A program made the position numbers and the translations under genes. Positions 9,545-17,974 of a DNA stretch of 64,000 nucleotides are shown piece by piece. The notes below the pieces were generated by a model. It saw nothing but the letters and a program-made list of their open reading frames with translations. It ran no database searches and was not told the origin of the DNA. Origin of the DNA: Bradyrhizobium ottawaense. GTDB taxonomy: Bacteria > Pseudomonadota > Alphaproteobacteria > Rhizobiales > Xanthobacteraceae. The stretch's first letter is position 1. Each line of letters begins with the position of its first letter. The stretch lies in the NCBI RefSeq assembly GCF_900099825.1, contig NZ_LT629693.1:124001-188000 (forward strand). Reading direction: 5' to 3'.

Positions 9545-10600
9545 ATGTCCCATAAGACAGCCGCTACAGGCGCACACACCATCGGCATCGATACGGGCAA
9601 GAACACCCTGCATTTGATCGGCCTCGACGACAAGGGGGCAATCGTTTTGCGGGAGAAGATCGCCCGCGGCCGGATCGCAGCCCGGTTCGCCAATGTGCCG
9701 CGGTGCCTGATCGGAATCGAAGCTGGCATGGCGACCCACTACGTGGCTCGCGAGCTAATTGCGCTCGGTCATGACGTAAGGCAGGTACCACCAGCTTATG
9801 CCAAACCGTTCCGGCAAGGCCACAAGAACGACTTCAGAGACGCCCACGCGATCGCGGAAGCTGTGCAGCGGCCGTCGACACGCTGCGTTCCAGTTAAGAC
9901 CGACGATCAGCTTGATCTACAAGCACTGCACCGGGTGCGATCTCGCCTGGTCGGCCAACGAACGGCTGTGATCAATCAGATCCGCGGCTTTCTCCTGGAG
10001 CATGGCATTGCGGTACGTCAGGGGCTTCGCTTCCTCCGCCAACAGCTTCCAGACATCCTGGCAAAACGCGGCGACGTGCTGTCACCTCGCATGATCAGGA
10101 TCATAGAAGATCTCAGCGGCGATTGGCGGCGTCTTGATGAGCGTATCCAGCACATCACCGAAGAGATCGAGGTTTTGGCAAATAGCAGCGAGAGTTGCCG
10201 CCAATTGATGACCGCTCCGGGCATCGGCCCGCTCATCGCCAGCGCCATGGTAGCGGCCATTGGCAATGGTGCTGCCTTTGCCAAGGGCCGTGACTTTGCC
10301 GCCTGGCTCGGCTTGGTACCGAAGCAAATGTCGACCGGCGATCGGACGATCCTCGGGCGCATCAGCAAGCGCGGCAATCGCTATCTACGTACGATGTTAA
10401 TGCAGGGTGCTCGCGTTATTTTGCTCAGGCCAGCAAACTGGGCGAAGCATAGCTTTGGGTTATGGCTCACCGCCGCAGCACAACGCTTACACCATAACGT
10501 CCTGGCAACCGCACTTGCCAATAAGCTGGCGCGGATCGCTTGGACTGTGTTGGCACAAGGTCGCAGCTACGAAGCGCGCGTCGAGCCAAAGGTCGCATAG
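9545..10600 (+). CDS. IS110-family (IS1111 group) DEDD transposase
   Basis: Recombinase of 351 aa. The N-terminal RuvC-like DEDD domain shows GIDTGKNTLHL (Asp16), GIEAGM (Glu59) and KNDFRDAHAIAEA (Asp96, Asp99). The C-terminal Tnp20 domain has TAPGIGPLIASAMVAAIG and GRISKRGNRYLRTML; a conserved serine in this domain is the proposed nucleophile in IS110 recombinases, but I have not assigned it. The start follows gaggag at about 9 bases. The reading frame is intact. The long 3' non-coding tail and subterminal inverted repeats fit the IS1111 group rather than IS110 proper. Confidence 0.93.
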   Translation: MSHKTAATGAHTIGIDTGKNTLHLIGLDDKGAIVLREKIARGRIAARFANVPRCLIGIEAGMATHYVARELIALGHDVRQVPPAYAKPFRQGHKNDFRDAHAIAEAVQRPSTRCVPVKTDDQLDLQALHRVRSRLVGQRTAVINQIRGFLLEHGIAVRQGLRFLRQQLPDILAKRGDVLSPRMIRIIEDLSGDWRRLDERIQHITEEIEVLANSSESCRQLMTAPGIGPLIASAMVAAIGNGAAFAKGRDFAAWLGLVPKQMSTGDRTILGRISKRGNRYLRTMLMQGARVILLRPANWAKHSFGLWLTAAAQRLHHNVLATALANKLARIAWTVLAQGRSYEARVEPKVA

Positions 10601-10878
10601 GATCAACATGTTCGAACTCGCCGAGGGGATGTCCGACGCTGATCCCTGACGTAACTGATACCTGCCGAGGTCTGCGAGTTGGATGGAGGAAATGGAGAAA
10701 CGGTCTCGCCGTCGTACCCGTGATCTGGTGACCCAAGCGGCCTCTCAGGGCCTTTCTCAGAATGAGATCGGGTGCGCGCGGATATCCATGATGGCCAGGA
10801 GCATAAACGCTCCATGCAAGGGCCGGATACAGATGCGCAAGACCAGCCCCCTCCATTTGTTCACATTCGGCTTGCAAC
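10601..10878 (+). ncRNA. Candidate bridge RNA region in the right end of the IS1111-like element
   Basis: In IS1111-group elements the non-coding RNA that guides target and donor recognition is encoded in the long right end, downstream of the transposase. This 278-base flank has no convincing reading frame and can form helices: 10717-10726 pairs with 10765-10772 (cccg-tg-atct with agatcggg) enclosing a smaller ggcc/ggcc hairpin. RNA boundaries and the guide loops cannot be set by eye. The call rests on position and family knowledge, not on a sequence match. Confidence 0.4.
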
Positions 10879-10896
10879 GCACGGCCGGTCCATACA

Positions 10897-11192
10897 TATG
10901 GGTCAGACGCTACGGGGACGAGCCAGCGGTAAGTCTGGCCATGTCCGCTAAGCCACTGAGACCAGCTCGCGCAAAAGAGAATGTTGAACGACGATTCGAT
11001 GGTTGTGCTGGTCACCGGACTTCAACCGAAATAACGGATTTTGCCTGCCTTTTTTTAGGCTGCGGCCCGCCTCAGAGGTGTGGCTTGCGAGCCCCAATTA
11101 AGCCCTGCCCGCTCCGGAATTGCGGCTCATTGCCACCCAAGTCTTTAACGAGATTTGCGGCGTCACGCGTTGCGTCATTACCGGGGATCTAG
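10897..11192. other. Intergenic region, no gene seen
   Basis: Between the end of the IS1111-like element and the next gene I find no supported coding sequence. There is a short T-rich run (ctttttttag near 11047) flanked by gcct/aggc, too weak to call a terminator. Base composition is slightly less GC-rich than the surrounding genes. It presumably holds the promoter of the gene starting at 11193. Confidence 0.4.
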
Positions 11193-12140
11193 ATGTCAAA
11201 CCGCTCAGCGATATCAGTCGCGGCCCTGTTCGCCAGCATTCTGGCGGGGGCCAATCTCACCTCTGTGACGGATAGCCGTGCCCAAGCCGCCGCAGACAAC
11301 TGCCTGACGGCTCCGAAAGACAAGACACCCGTGGGCAGCCATTGGTACTATCGGTTTGAACGCGGCACCAAGCGCCAGTGCTGGTATCTGCGCGGCGAGA
11401 ACGACAAGAGCGCCCGCGCCGCGCCGCAGGACTCATCCACTGACGCTGCGGCGGATTCCGCGGCGGCCGAACCGGCCCCGCCACCACCGCGCCCGGTGGT
11501 ACGAAAATCGGTCGCGAACGCGCATGCCGAACTGACCGCCACACAACAGCGCGTCGAACAGGAATCGGCCGCCGCTCCCGAACCGCGGACCGTCGGCATG
11601 GCGCCTGCGCCTGCGTTTCAAAATAGCCCGGCCGCAAACCTCCCCGACACAGCGACGCCGCCATCGACAGTGGCGACGCGCTGGCCGGATTCCTCCGAGG
11701 TGAGTTCGTTCAACAACTTCCGTACGGCGGCCGCGGAATCACAGGCAGCACCGCCGGAAAATATCCAGGCAGCAACCCAGCCCGCGCCGGCGCCGGTCGC
11801 GCTTGCCGCGGCAGACTCGTCGATGGCGAAGCAGTCGGCGTCGATGCAGATGCTGTTTCTGGTGATGGCCGGCGCGCTGGCGCTGGCGGGTATCACCGCC
11901 AGCCTGATCTACCGGTTCGGCCGCGCGCGAGCCCGCCGGACCGTGGTTCGCCACGACCGCCGGGCGATCTGGGATTCGATCCCCAGCGAACGCCCTTCGC
12001 CGTCGATGCTGCCCGGCGAGGACGTTCCGATCTGGCATCGTGACGATTCCCACGATTCCCACGATCCGCGCGCGCCCGATAATCCAGACCGACGCGTGAC
12101 GGAAATGCTGTCGCGGCTGGCCCGAAGCGCGCCGCACTGA
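11193..12140 (+). CDS. Secreted or membrane-anchored hypothetical protein with one transmembrane helix
   Basis: Unrecognised protein of 315 aa. It has an N-terminal signal peptide (core ISVAALFASILAG), then a short cysteine-containing segment with GSHWYYRFERGTKRQCWYLR (residues ~49-68), a low-complexity Ala/Pro/Glu linker (~75-205), one transmembrane helix (MLFLVMAGALALAGITASLI, ~218-237), and a basic then acidic/His-Asp C-terminus. The Cys-Trp-Tyr segment looks like a small folded domain found in many Bradyrhizobium hypothetical proteins. Predicted topology is periplasmic N-terminus and cytoplasmic tail. No enzyme motif is visible. It converges with gmk. Confidence 0.75.
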   Translation: MSNRSAISVAALFASILAGANLTSVTDSRAQAAADNCLTAPKDKTPVGSHWYYRFERGTKRQCWYLRGENDKSARAAPQDSSTDAAADSAAAEPAPPPPRPVVRKSVANAHAELTATQQRVEQESAAAPEPRTVGMAPAPAFQNSPAANLPDTATPPSTVATRWPDSSEVSSFNNFRTAAAESQAAPPENIQAATQPAPAPVALAAADSSMAKQSASMQMLFLVMAGALALAGITASLIYRFGRARARRTVVRHDRRAIWDSIPSERPSPSMLPGEDVPIWHRDDSHDSHDPRAPDNPDRRVTEMLSRLARSAPH

Positions 12141-12231
12141 CGGGCCTCTTGTTTTGACGCGTTTTCTTGACGCGAACCGGCGTCCACCCACGGATCAAGT
12201 CCGAGGGCATGCTTCCTTGAAAACGCTATGA

Positions 12232-12885
12232 CTATTTTTCCAGCTGGCGCTGCAGGCCGCGAACGAACTCGGTCAGGCCGGTGCGGCGGACGCGCTTGAG
12301 CCGCTCGGCCTTGAGGATCGACTGCACTTCGGCAAAGGCCTCATCGACGTTCTGATTGACGATGATGTAATCGTATTCGGCCCAATGGCTGAGTTCGTGG
12401 CTGGCGCGGTCCATGCGGCCGCGAATGACCTCGTCCGAATCCTGCGCGCGGGTGTGAAGCCGCTTCTCGAGATCGGCGGCCGACGGCGGCAGGATGAACA
12501 CGCTGACGACGTCGGTAGAGGCCTTTTCCCGCAATTGCTGCGTGCCCTGCCAGTCGATGTCGAACAGCACGTCCTGCCCGGCCGTCAGCGCGGTCTCGAC
12601 CGGCGCGCGCGGCGTACCGTAGCGGTTATCGAACACGGTGGCCCATTCGAGCAATTCGCCCTGGCCCGCCATCGCCTCGAATTTGGGTTTGGCGACGAAG
12701 AAATAATCGCGGCCGTCGACCTCACCCGGGCGCATCGGCCGCGTGGTCGCCGAGACCGACATTTTCAGGCCCGGCGTGCGCTCGATCAACATGCGCGACA
12801 GCGTGGTCTTGCCCGCGCCCGACGGCGACGACAGCACGAACATCAGCCCGCGCCGTTCCACCCCGTCGAAGCCAACAGCCGTCAT
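12232..12885 (-). CDS. gmk: Guanylate kinase
   Basis: Gmk phosphorylates GMP to GDP with ATP and feeds GTP, dGTP and ppGpp pools. The 217-aa protein has the P-loop SSPSGAGKTT (residues 19-28), the GMP-binding TTRPMRPGEVDGRDYFFV, the lid-region EWATVFDNRYGTP, and DIDWQGTQQLR. The first ATG (12885) gives a 14-residue lead before the beta-strand LMFVLSS; Met15 is an alternative start. It begins 3 bases after yicC ends, so the two are translated together, as is usual in this order. Confidence 0.95.
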   Translation of the reverse strand: MTAVGFDGVERRGLMFVLSSPSGAGKTTLSRMLIERTPGLKMSVSATTRPMRPGEVDGRDYFFVAKPKFEAMAGQGELLEWATVFDNRYGTPRAPVETALTAGQDVLFDIDWQGTQQLREKASTDVVSVFILPPSAADLEKRLHTRAQDSDEVIRGRMDRASHELSHWAEYDYIIVNQNVDEAFAEVQSILKAERLKRVRRTGLTEFVRGLQRQLEK

Positions 12886-12888
12886 CGG

Positions 12889-13776
12889 TTACTCCAGATT
12901 CTGGACCTGTTCGCGAAACTGCTCGACCACGTTTTTCATCTCGAGCCCGGTCTGGGTCAATTCCAGATCGTTCGATTTGGAGCAACAGGTGTTGACCTCG
13001 CGGTTGAATTCCTGCGCGAGGAAATCGAGCCGTCGCCCGACCGGTCCGCCCTTGCCGATCATCTCGCGCGCTTGCGCAACGTGCGATGCGATACGGTCGA
13101 GCTCCTCGCGGATGTCGGCCCTGGTCGCGATCATGATCGCTTCCTGATTGAGCCGATCCGAATCGAAACGCTCGGAGGTCTCCAGCAGTACCGCGATCTG
13201 CTCGGCCAGCCGCGCCTTGATCGCCTCGGGCTTGCGGCCCGGGGCGGCCTCGGCCTTCTTCGCCAGCTTCTCGATTTCATCCATGCGCTGGATCAGAATT
13301 TGCCCGAGCGTCACGCCCTCGCGGCGGCGCATCTCGACCAGATGGGCCAGCGCCCGCTCGAACGCTGCCGCCGCCGCATCCTTTGCCGCCTTGTCTTCCG
13401 TCTCGTCGCTTTCGGGTTCGACGACCTCGATCACACCCTTGAGGGCGAGGAGACCGTCGATGCTCGGCGCCACCGCGTCGATCTTGCCGCCGAGCACGCC
13501 GGCCACCTTGATGATCGAGGCCAGCACGTCCTCGTTGATGCGCACCGTCGAGACCGCGTTGGTACGCTTGACGTTGAGGTTGGCATACACCGTGCCCCGC
13601 GACAGCACCTCGCCGGCGCGCTTCTTGGCCAGGGCCTCGAGTTCGTCCCATCCCGGCGGCAACCGCAGCCGCAGGTCAAAGCCCTTGGCGTTGACCGATT
13701 TCAATTCCCATTCGAACGTGTAGGGACCGCTGGCGCCGTGGCTCCGGGCAAAACCGGTCATGCTCGATAGCGCCAT
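12889..13776 (-). CDS. YicC family endoribonuclease
   Basis: YicC family protein of 295 aa, starting with the family signature SSMTGFARSHGA and ending with SNDLELTQTGLEMKNVVEQFREQVQNLE, where the glutamates of the DUF1732 C-terminal domain sit. The Escherichia coli relative is an endoribonuclease implicated in small-RNA turnover. The coiled central part is charged. It lies between mltG and gmk in a minus-strand operon, the usual alphaproteobacterial neighbourhood. Confidence 0.93.
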   Translation of the reverse strand: MALSSMTGFARSHGASGPYTFEWELKSVNAKGFDLRLRLPPGWDELEALAKKRAGEVLSRGTVYANLNVKRTNAVSTVRINEDVLASIIKVAGVLGGKIDAVAPSIDGLLALKGVIEVVEPESDETEDKAAKDAAAAAFERALAHLVEMRRREGVTLGQILIQRMDEIEKLAKKAEAAPGRKPEAIKARLAEQIAVLLETSERFDSDRLNQEAIMIATRADIREELDRIASHVAQAREMIGKGGPVGRRLDFLAQEFNREVNTCCSKSNDLELTQTGLEMKNVVEQFREQVQNLE

Positions 13777-13882
13777 TGCGTCAATCTCTCCGAAAGGCGG
13801 GGTGCGGGACTCGCTGGGAACGCCACAACCTTAAAACGATTTCCGCCAAAGTGGAATTAGGTTCCAATCCGCAGCGAGGATG

Positions 13883-15160
13883 TCAACGCTGAACCACCGG
13901 CGGCGTTGTGGTCGATTGCGCGGCGCCCTGGCGGGCGGGCGCAGCCGCGGGCGCCGCGGGACGCGCCGGCTTCTTCGGCGCCGCAGGCTTTGGCGTCGCT
14001 GCGGTCGGATTGGTATCGGCAGCAGCACCCGCTGCAGCCGGCGGCGGCGCGTCGTCGGCGGGTTCGACGGTGTCGTTCTGAATCTGCTTTTCGATGGCCC
14101 GCAGCTTGGCGACGTTCTTCATATGCTGGTCGTAGGTTTCGGTGAAGGTATGTCCGCCGGTTCCGTCGGCGACGAAGAACAGGTCGCGCGTACGCGCCGG
14201 ATTGGCGGCCGCTTCCAGCGAGGCGCGGCCGGGATTGGCGATCGGGCCCGGCGGCAGACCCTCGATCACATAGGTGTTGTAGGGCGACGGCTGCGTGATC
14301 TCGGAGCGCTTGATCGGCCGGCCCAGCGTGCCCTTGCCGCCGACCAGACCGTAGATGATGGTCGGATCGGACTGCAGCTTGATCTTCTGCCGCAGCCGAT
14401 TGACGAATACCGCAGCGACGCGGCTGCGCTCGTCAGCCTTGCCGGTTTCCTTCTCGACGATCGAGGCCAGCGTGACCAGCGCCTCCGGCGACTTGATCGG
14501 AACGTCCGGATTGCGGCGCTCCCAGATTTCCGCCAGCACCCGCTTCTGGGTCTGCTGCATGCGCTGGATCACCTGATCGCGCGTGGTGCCGCGCGGGAAC
14601 TTGTAGGTCTCGGGCAGCAGCGTGCCCTCACGCGGCACTTCCCGCACGCTGCCTGCGAAGATGTCGTTGTCGGTGAGCCGCGCCACGATCTGTTCCGAGG
14701 TCAGGCCTTCCGGAATCGTGACGGCGTGCTGCACCACCTTGCCCTCGACGATGGTGGCAATGACGTCGCGCAGGCTGGCGCTCTTCCTGAATTCATATTC
14801 GCCGGGCTTGAGATCGGAACTCGCCTTCAGCGCAAGCACGCCGCCGATGAACACCCACGGATTGACGTTGATGACGCCCTCGCGCTGCAGGGCGTCGGCG
14901 ATGTCGCGTTTGCCGGCACGCGCGGGAATGTTGACGACTTTGTCTTCCTGCAGCGGGCCTGGCGTTTCGAGCAATTGCCTGCCGTAATAATACACGGTCC
15001 CCGCGCCGATCATCAGGATGATCAGGATGGTGATGATGGCATTGCCGATCACCACGAAGGGATTGCGGGCGCGCTCCGACCGCTTCGGCGGCGGCGGCAC
15101 CTGCTCGGGCTCCAGCGCAGCGCGCGGGCTCCGTGGTGAAATGGGCGGCCTCTCACTCAT
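13883..15160 (-). CDS. mltG: Endolytic transglycosylase MltG
   Basis: MltG cuts nascent glycan strands and probably sets glycan length at the inner membrane. The protein is 425 aa. A Pro-rich cytoplasmic N-terminus is followed by one transmembrane helix (VIGNAIITILIILMIGAGTVYYY, ~37-59), a LysM-like region, and the YceG domain with LLPETYKFPRGTT, ASIVEKETG (catalytic glutamate in the EKETG context), RLRQKIKLQSDPTIIYG and YNTYVIEGLPPGPIANPG. The C-terminal ~60 residues are an Ala/Pro-rich tail longer than in enteric MltG, ending in a Gln/Thr-rich stretch. It follows fabF by 135 bases, the conserved order. Confidence 0.95.
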   Translation of the reverse strand: MSERPPISPRSPRAALEPEQVPPPPKRSERARNPFVVIGNAIITILIILMIGAGTVYYYGRQLLETPGPLQEDKVVNIPARAGKRDIADALQREGVINVNPWVFIGGVLALKASSDLKPGEYEFRKSASLRDVIATIVEGKVVQHAVTIPEGLTSEQIVARLTDNDIFAGSVREVPREGTLLPETYKFPRGTTRDQVIQRMQQTQKRVLAEIWERRNPDVPIKSPEALVTLASIVEKETGKADERSRVAAVFVNRLRQKIKLQSDPTIIYGLVGGKGTLGRPIKRSEITQPSPYNTYVIEGLPPGPIANPGRASLEAAANPARTRDLFFVADGTGGHTFTETYDQHMKNVAKLRAIEKQIQNDTVEPADDAPPPAAAGAAADTNPTAATPKPAAPKKPARPAAPAAAPARQGAAQSTTTPPVVQR

Positions 15161-15295
15161 CGATGCAACCTGAATCCTGCCGGTTCAATCGTGGCTGGCA
15201 AACCCTGCCCAGCCAATAGCATACGCCCACACTTAGAAGTCATCGCCGAATGCGGCAAAACGGTGGAGTCGATCTAATCACTTGCTAAACACTTG

Positions 15296-16561
15296 CTAGT
15301 CAATCACGCGCCGCACGATCACGGAGGCGTTGGTACCCCCGAAACCGAAGGAATTGGAGAGCGCGACGTCGATATCGCGCTTGCGCGCCGTTTGCGGCAC
15401 CAGATCGATCGCGGTTTCCACCGACGGATTTTCGAGATTGATGGTGGGCGGAACGATGTTGTCGCGAATCGCCAGGATGCTGAAAATCGCCTCGATGGCG
15501 CCGGCAGCGCCCAGCAAATGCCCGGTCGACGATTTGGTCGACGACATCGACACCTTCGAGGCGGCGTTGCCGAGCAACCGTTCCACGGCGCCGAGTTCGA
15601 TCTCGTCGCCGATCTGCGTCGAAGTGCCGTGCGCGTTGATGTAGTCGATATCCGACGCAGCTATGCCGGCGCGCTTCAGCGCAGCACTCATGCTGCGGAA
15701 AGCGCCGTCGCCGTCCGGCGCCGGCGACGTGATGTGATAGGCGTCGCCCGACAGGCCGTAGCCGACCACCTCGGCGTAGATTTTCGCGCCACGGTTTTTC
15801 GCGTGCTCGTATTCCTCGAGCACCACGATGCCGGCGCCCTCGCCCATCACGAAGCCGTCGCGATCCTTGTCATAGGGGCGCGAGGCCTTTTCCGGCGTCT
15901 CGTTGAAGGCGGTCGAGAGCGCGCGCGCGGCGCAGAAGCCCGCCATCGCCAGCCGGCAGATCGGCGATTCGGTTCCGCCCGCGACCATGACGTCGGCGTC
16001 GCCGAGCACGATCAGCCGGGAGGCGTCGCCGATCGCATGCGCGCCGGTCGAGCAGGCCGTCACCACGGAATGATTGGGTCCCTTGAGGCCGTGCTCGATC
16101 GAGACATAGCCGGACGCCAGATTGATCAGCCGTCCCGGAATGAAGAACGGCGATACCTTGCGCGGACCGCGTTCCTTCAGCAGCAGCGCGGTGTCGGCGA
16201 TACCGGACAGGCCGCCGATCCCGGAGCCGATCAGGGTGCCGGTCGCGCATTTGTCCGCCTCGGACTCCGGATGCCAATTGGCATCGTCGAGCGCCTGTCG
16301 TGCGGCGGCCATGGCAAAGATGATGAAGTCGTCGACCTTGCGCTGGTCCTTCGGCTCCATCCACTGGTCGGGATTGAAGCTGCCGCCGGAGCCGTCGCCG
16401 CGCGGAATCACGCAGGCGATCTGGCTGGAGAGATCGGCGACTTCAAACGTCTCGATCTTCCTCGCGCCGCTCTCGCCGTTGAGGATACGCGCCCACGTTG
16501 CGTCAACGCCACAGCCGAGCGGCGTAACCATGCCCAGCCCCGTGACGACAACCCGTCTCAT
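15296..16561 (-). CDS. fabF: 3-oxoacyl-[acyl-carrier-protein] synthase II
   Basis: FabF condenses malonyl-ACP with acyl-ACP during chain elongation. From the ATG at 16561 the protein is 421 aa and starts MRRVVVTGLGMVTPLG, the canonical KAS II N-terminus; an upstream in-frame ATG at 16594 would add 11 unconserved residues. Catalytic residues are Cys170 (VTACSTGAHAIG), His311 (NAHGTSTQIGD) and His348 (SSTGHLLGAAG). A ggag sits 8 bases before the ATG. It follows acpP by about 100 bases. Confidence 0.96.
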   Translation of the reverse strand: MRRVVVTGLGMVTPLGCGVDATWARILNGESGARKIETFEVADLSSQIACVIPRGDGSGGSFNPDQWMEPKDQRKVDDFIIFAMAAARQALDDANWHPESEADKCATGTLIGSGIGGLSGIADTALLLKERGPRKVSPFFIPGRLINLASGYVSIEHGLKGPNHSVVTACSTGAHAIGDASRLIVLGDADVMVAGGTESPICRLAMAGFCAARALSTAFNETPEKASRPYDKDRDGFVMGEGAGIVVLEEYEHAKNRGAKIYAEVVGYGLSGDAYHITSPAPDGDGAFRSMSAALKRAGIAASDIDYINAHGTSTQIGDEIELGAVERLLGNAASKVSMSSTKSSTGHLLGAAGAIEAIFSILAIRDNIVPPTINLENPSVETAIDLVPQTARKRDIDVALSNSFGFGGTNASVIVRRVID

Positions 16562-16658
16562 GTCAAAAACTCCAGCCCGAAACTGGCGGCCCAAAACAAG
16601 AAACCGGGGGACCGCTCAACCACGGTCCGTCCGGCTCTGTTGCACCCCGCCCGGGACG

Positions 16659-16898
16659 TCAGCTTTTCGCGTTCTTTTCGAGAAACTTGGTCGCGTCGCC
16701 GACAGTCAAAATCGTCTCGGCGGCGTCATCGGGAATTTCGCAACCGAACTCTTCTTCAAATGCCATCACAAGCTCGACGGTGTCGAGGCTGTCGGCGCCG
16801 AGGTCGTCGATGAAACTTGCAGCGTCGACCACCTTGTCCGGCTCGACGCCGAGATGCTCGACAACAATCTTCTTAACCCGCTCGCCAATCTCACTCAT
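16659..16898 (-). CDS. acpP: Acyl carrier protein
   Basis: Small acidic carrier of growing acyl chains, 79 aa. The 4'-phosphopantetheine attachment serine is Ser37 in [12 protein letters not shown]. The protein has the four-helix composition with [11 protein letters not shown], and one cysteine in that helix. It is placed between fabG and fabF on the minus strand. The intergenic space upstream (318 bases) is long enough for its own promoter, as expected for this highly expressed protein. Confidence 0.97.
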   Translation of the reverse strand: MSEIGERVKKIVVEHLGVEPDKVVDAASFIDDLGADSLDTVELVMAFEEEFGCEIPDDAAETILTVGDATKFLEKNAKS

Positions 16899-17216
16899 CG
16901 TTCAACCTCGTGCTTGTTCCATTGGACCCGACCCCAAGACTCTGACTCCCAGACGCTACAGAGACGCTACGAGCCATCGTGGTCGTTAAACTTCCTTCGC
17001 TATCGCGCATAGTCTTGATTCGGCCCGGTGGTAGCCGACAAAGCCCGGCGAACGGCAGGCGTCGCCACGCCAATATACAGGGTTTCAAAATCCTGCAATG
17101 GCCTTCTTTGCCCATCCGTCGGGGGTTCGGTTATCATACTTCCCAAGCCTTGACCACAAGCCTCGCCCAACCGCCCGAAACCGCCTTTGGCCGCATCGGC
17201 CGGGCCGGTAAATCGC
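16899..17216. other. Intergenic region between fabG and acpP, probable acpP promoter
   Basis: A 318-base gap with no supported gene. Close to the acpP start, a direct repeat gacgctac occurs twice (16952-16970). Near the fabG end there are G/C-rich inverted repeats (ggccgcatcggcc, 17189-17201) that could end or attenuate the fabG transcript on the minus strand. I cannot place -35 and -10 boxes with confidence. Confidence 0.4.
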
Positions 17217-17954
17217 TCAAATCATGGCCATTCCGCCGTTGACGTGAATCGTCTGGCCGGTGACGTAGCCACCCTCGTTCGACGCCAGATAGACCGCTGC
17301 TGCAGCAATGTCCTCGGGCGTCCCCAGCCGTGCAGCAGGAACCTTGGCCAGGATGGTCTCGCGCTGCTTGTCGTTGAGCGCGTCGGTCATCGCCGTCTTG
17401 ATGAATCCCGGCGCGATGCAATTGGCGGTCACGTTGCGCTTGGCATATTCCGCGCCCAGCGTCTTGATCAGGCCGATGATTCCGGCCTTCGAGGCGGTGT
17501 AGTTGGCCTGACCGGGGTTGCCGGTGACGCCGACGATCGAGGTGATCGCGATGATGCGGCCGAAGCGCTTGCGCATCATCAGTTTGGTGGCGGCGCGGGC
17601 CAGCCGGAAGGTCGCGGTCAGGTTGACCTTGATGACGTCGTCCCAGTCCTCGTCGCGCAACTGCACGAACAGGTTGTCGCGGGTGATGCCGGCGTTGGCG
17701 ATCAGGATATCGACCTGCCCCATGGCGGCTTCCGCCGCCGGCACCAGCGCCTCGACTTCGGCGCTGTCGGAGAGATTGCACGGCAACACATGGACGCGGT
17801 CGCCCAACTGGCCGGCGAAGGTGTCCAGCACCTCGCGGCGCGTTCCGGAAATCGCTACCGTCGCGCCCTGTCTGTGCAGCGCCTGCGCGATTGCTCCGCC
17901 GATGCCGCCGGTCGCGCCGGTCACCAGCGCCGTCCTGCCCGTCAAATCAAACAT
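17217..17954 (-). CDS. fabG: 3-oxoacyl-[acyl-carrier-protein] reductase
   Basis: FabG reduces 3-oxoacyl-ACP with NADPH. The 245-aa short-chain dehydrogenase has the glycine motif TGATGGIGGAIA (residues 12-23), NNAG-type motif ANAGI (86-90), catalytic Ser139, Tyr152 and Lys156 (NYTASKAG), and ends in the family tail YVTGQTIHVNGGMAMI. It lies 20 bases downstream of fabD and upstream of acpP. This placement makes it the primary FabG rather than one of the paralogous SDRs. Confidence 0.96.
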   Translation of the reverse strand: MFDLTGRTALVTGATGGIGGAIAQALHRQGATVAISGTRREVLDTFAGQLGDRVHVLPCNLSDSAEVEALVPAAEAAMGQVDILIANAGITRDNLFVQLRDEDWDDVIKVNLTATFRLARAATKLMMRKRFGRIIAITSIVGVTGNPGQANYTASKAGIIGLIKTLGAEYAKRNVTANCIAPGFIKTAMTDALNDKQRETILAKVPAARLGTPEDIAAAAVYLASNEGGYVTGQTIHVNGGMAMI

Positions 17955-17974
17955 GAAAATCTCCCTACCGCGCG

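Larger units (their letters stand above)
9462..10896 (+). mobile_element. IS110-family element, IS1111-like, with 15-bp subterminal inverted repeats
   Basis: The sequence at 9469-9483 (atggaccggccgtgc) is the exact reverse complement of 10879-10893, and these repeats enclose a single IS110-family transposase. IS1111-type members are known for subterminal inverted repeats a few bases inside each end, so the outer limits given here are estimates (about 7 bp outside on the left and 3 on the right). Left non-coding flank is about 80 bp; right flank is about 280 bp. No target duplication is expected for this family and none was sought. Confidence 0.82.

Noticed and set aside
9545..9740. Minus-strand frames across the IS1111-like transposase start
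   Set aside because: They mirror the high-GC transposase gene and lack any family match.
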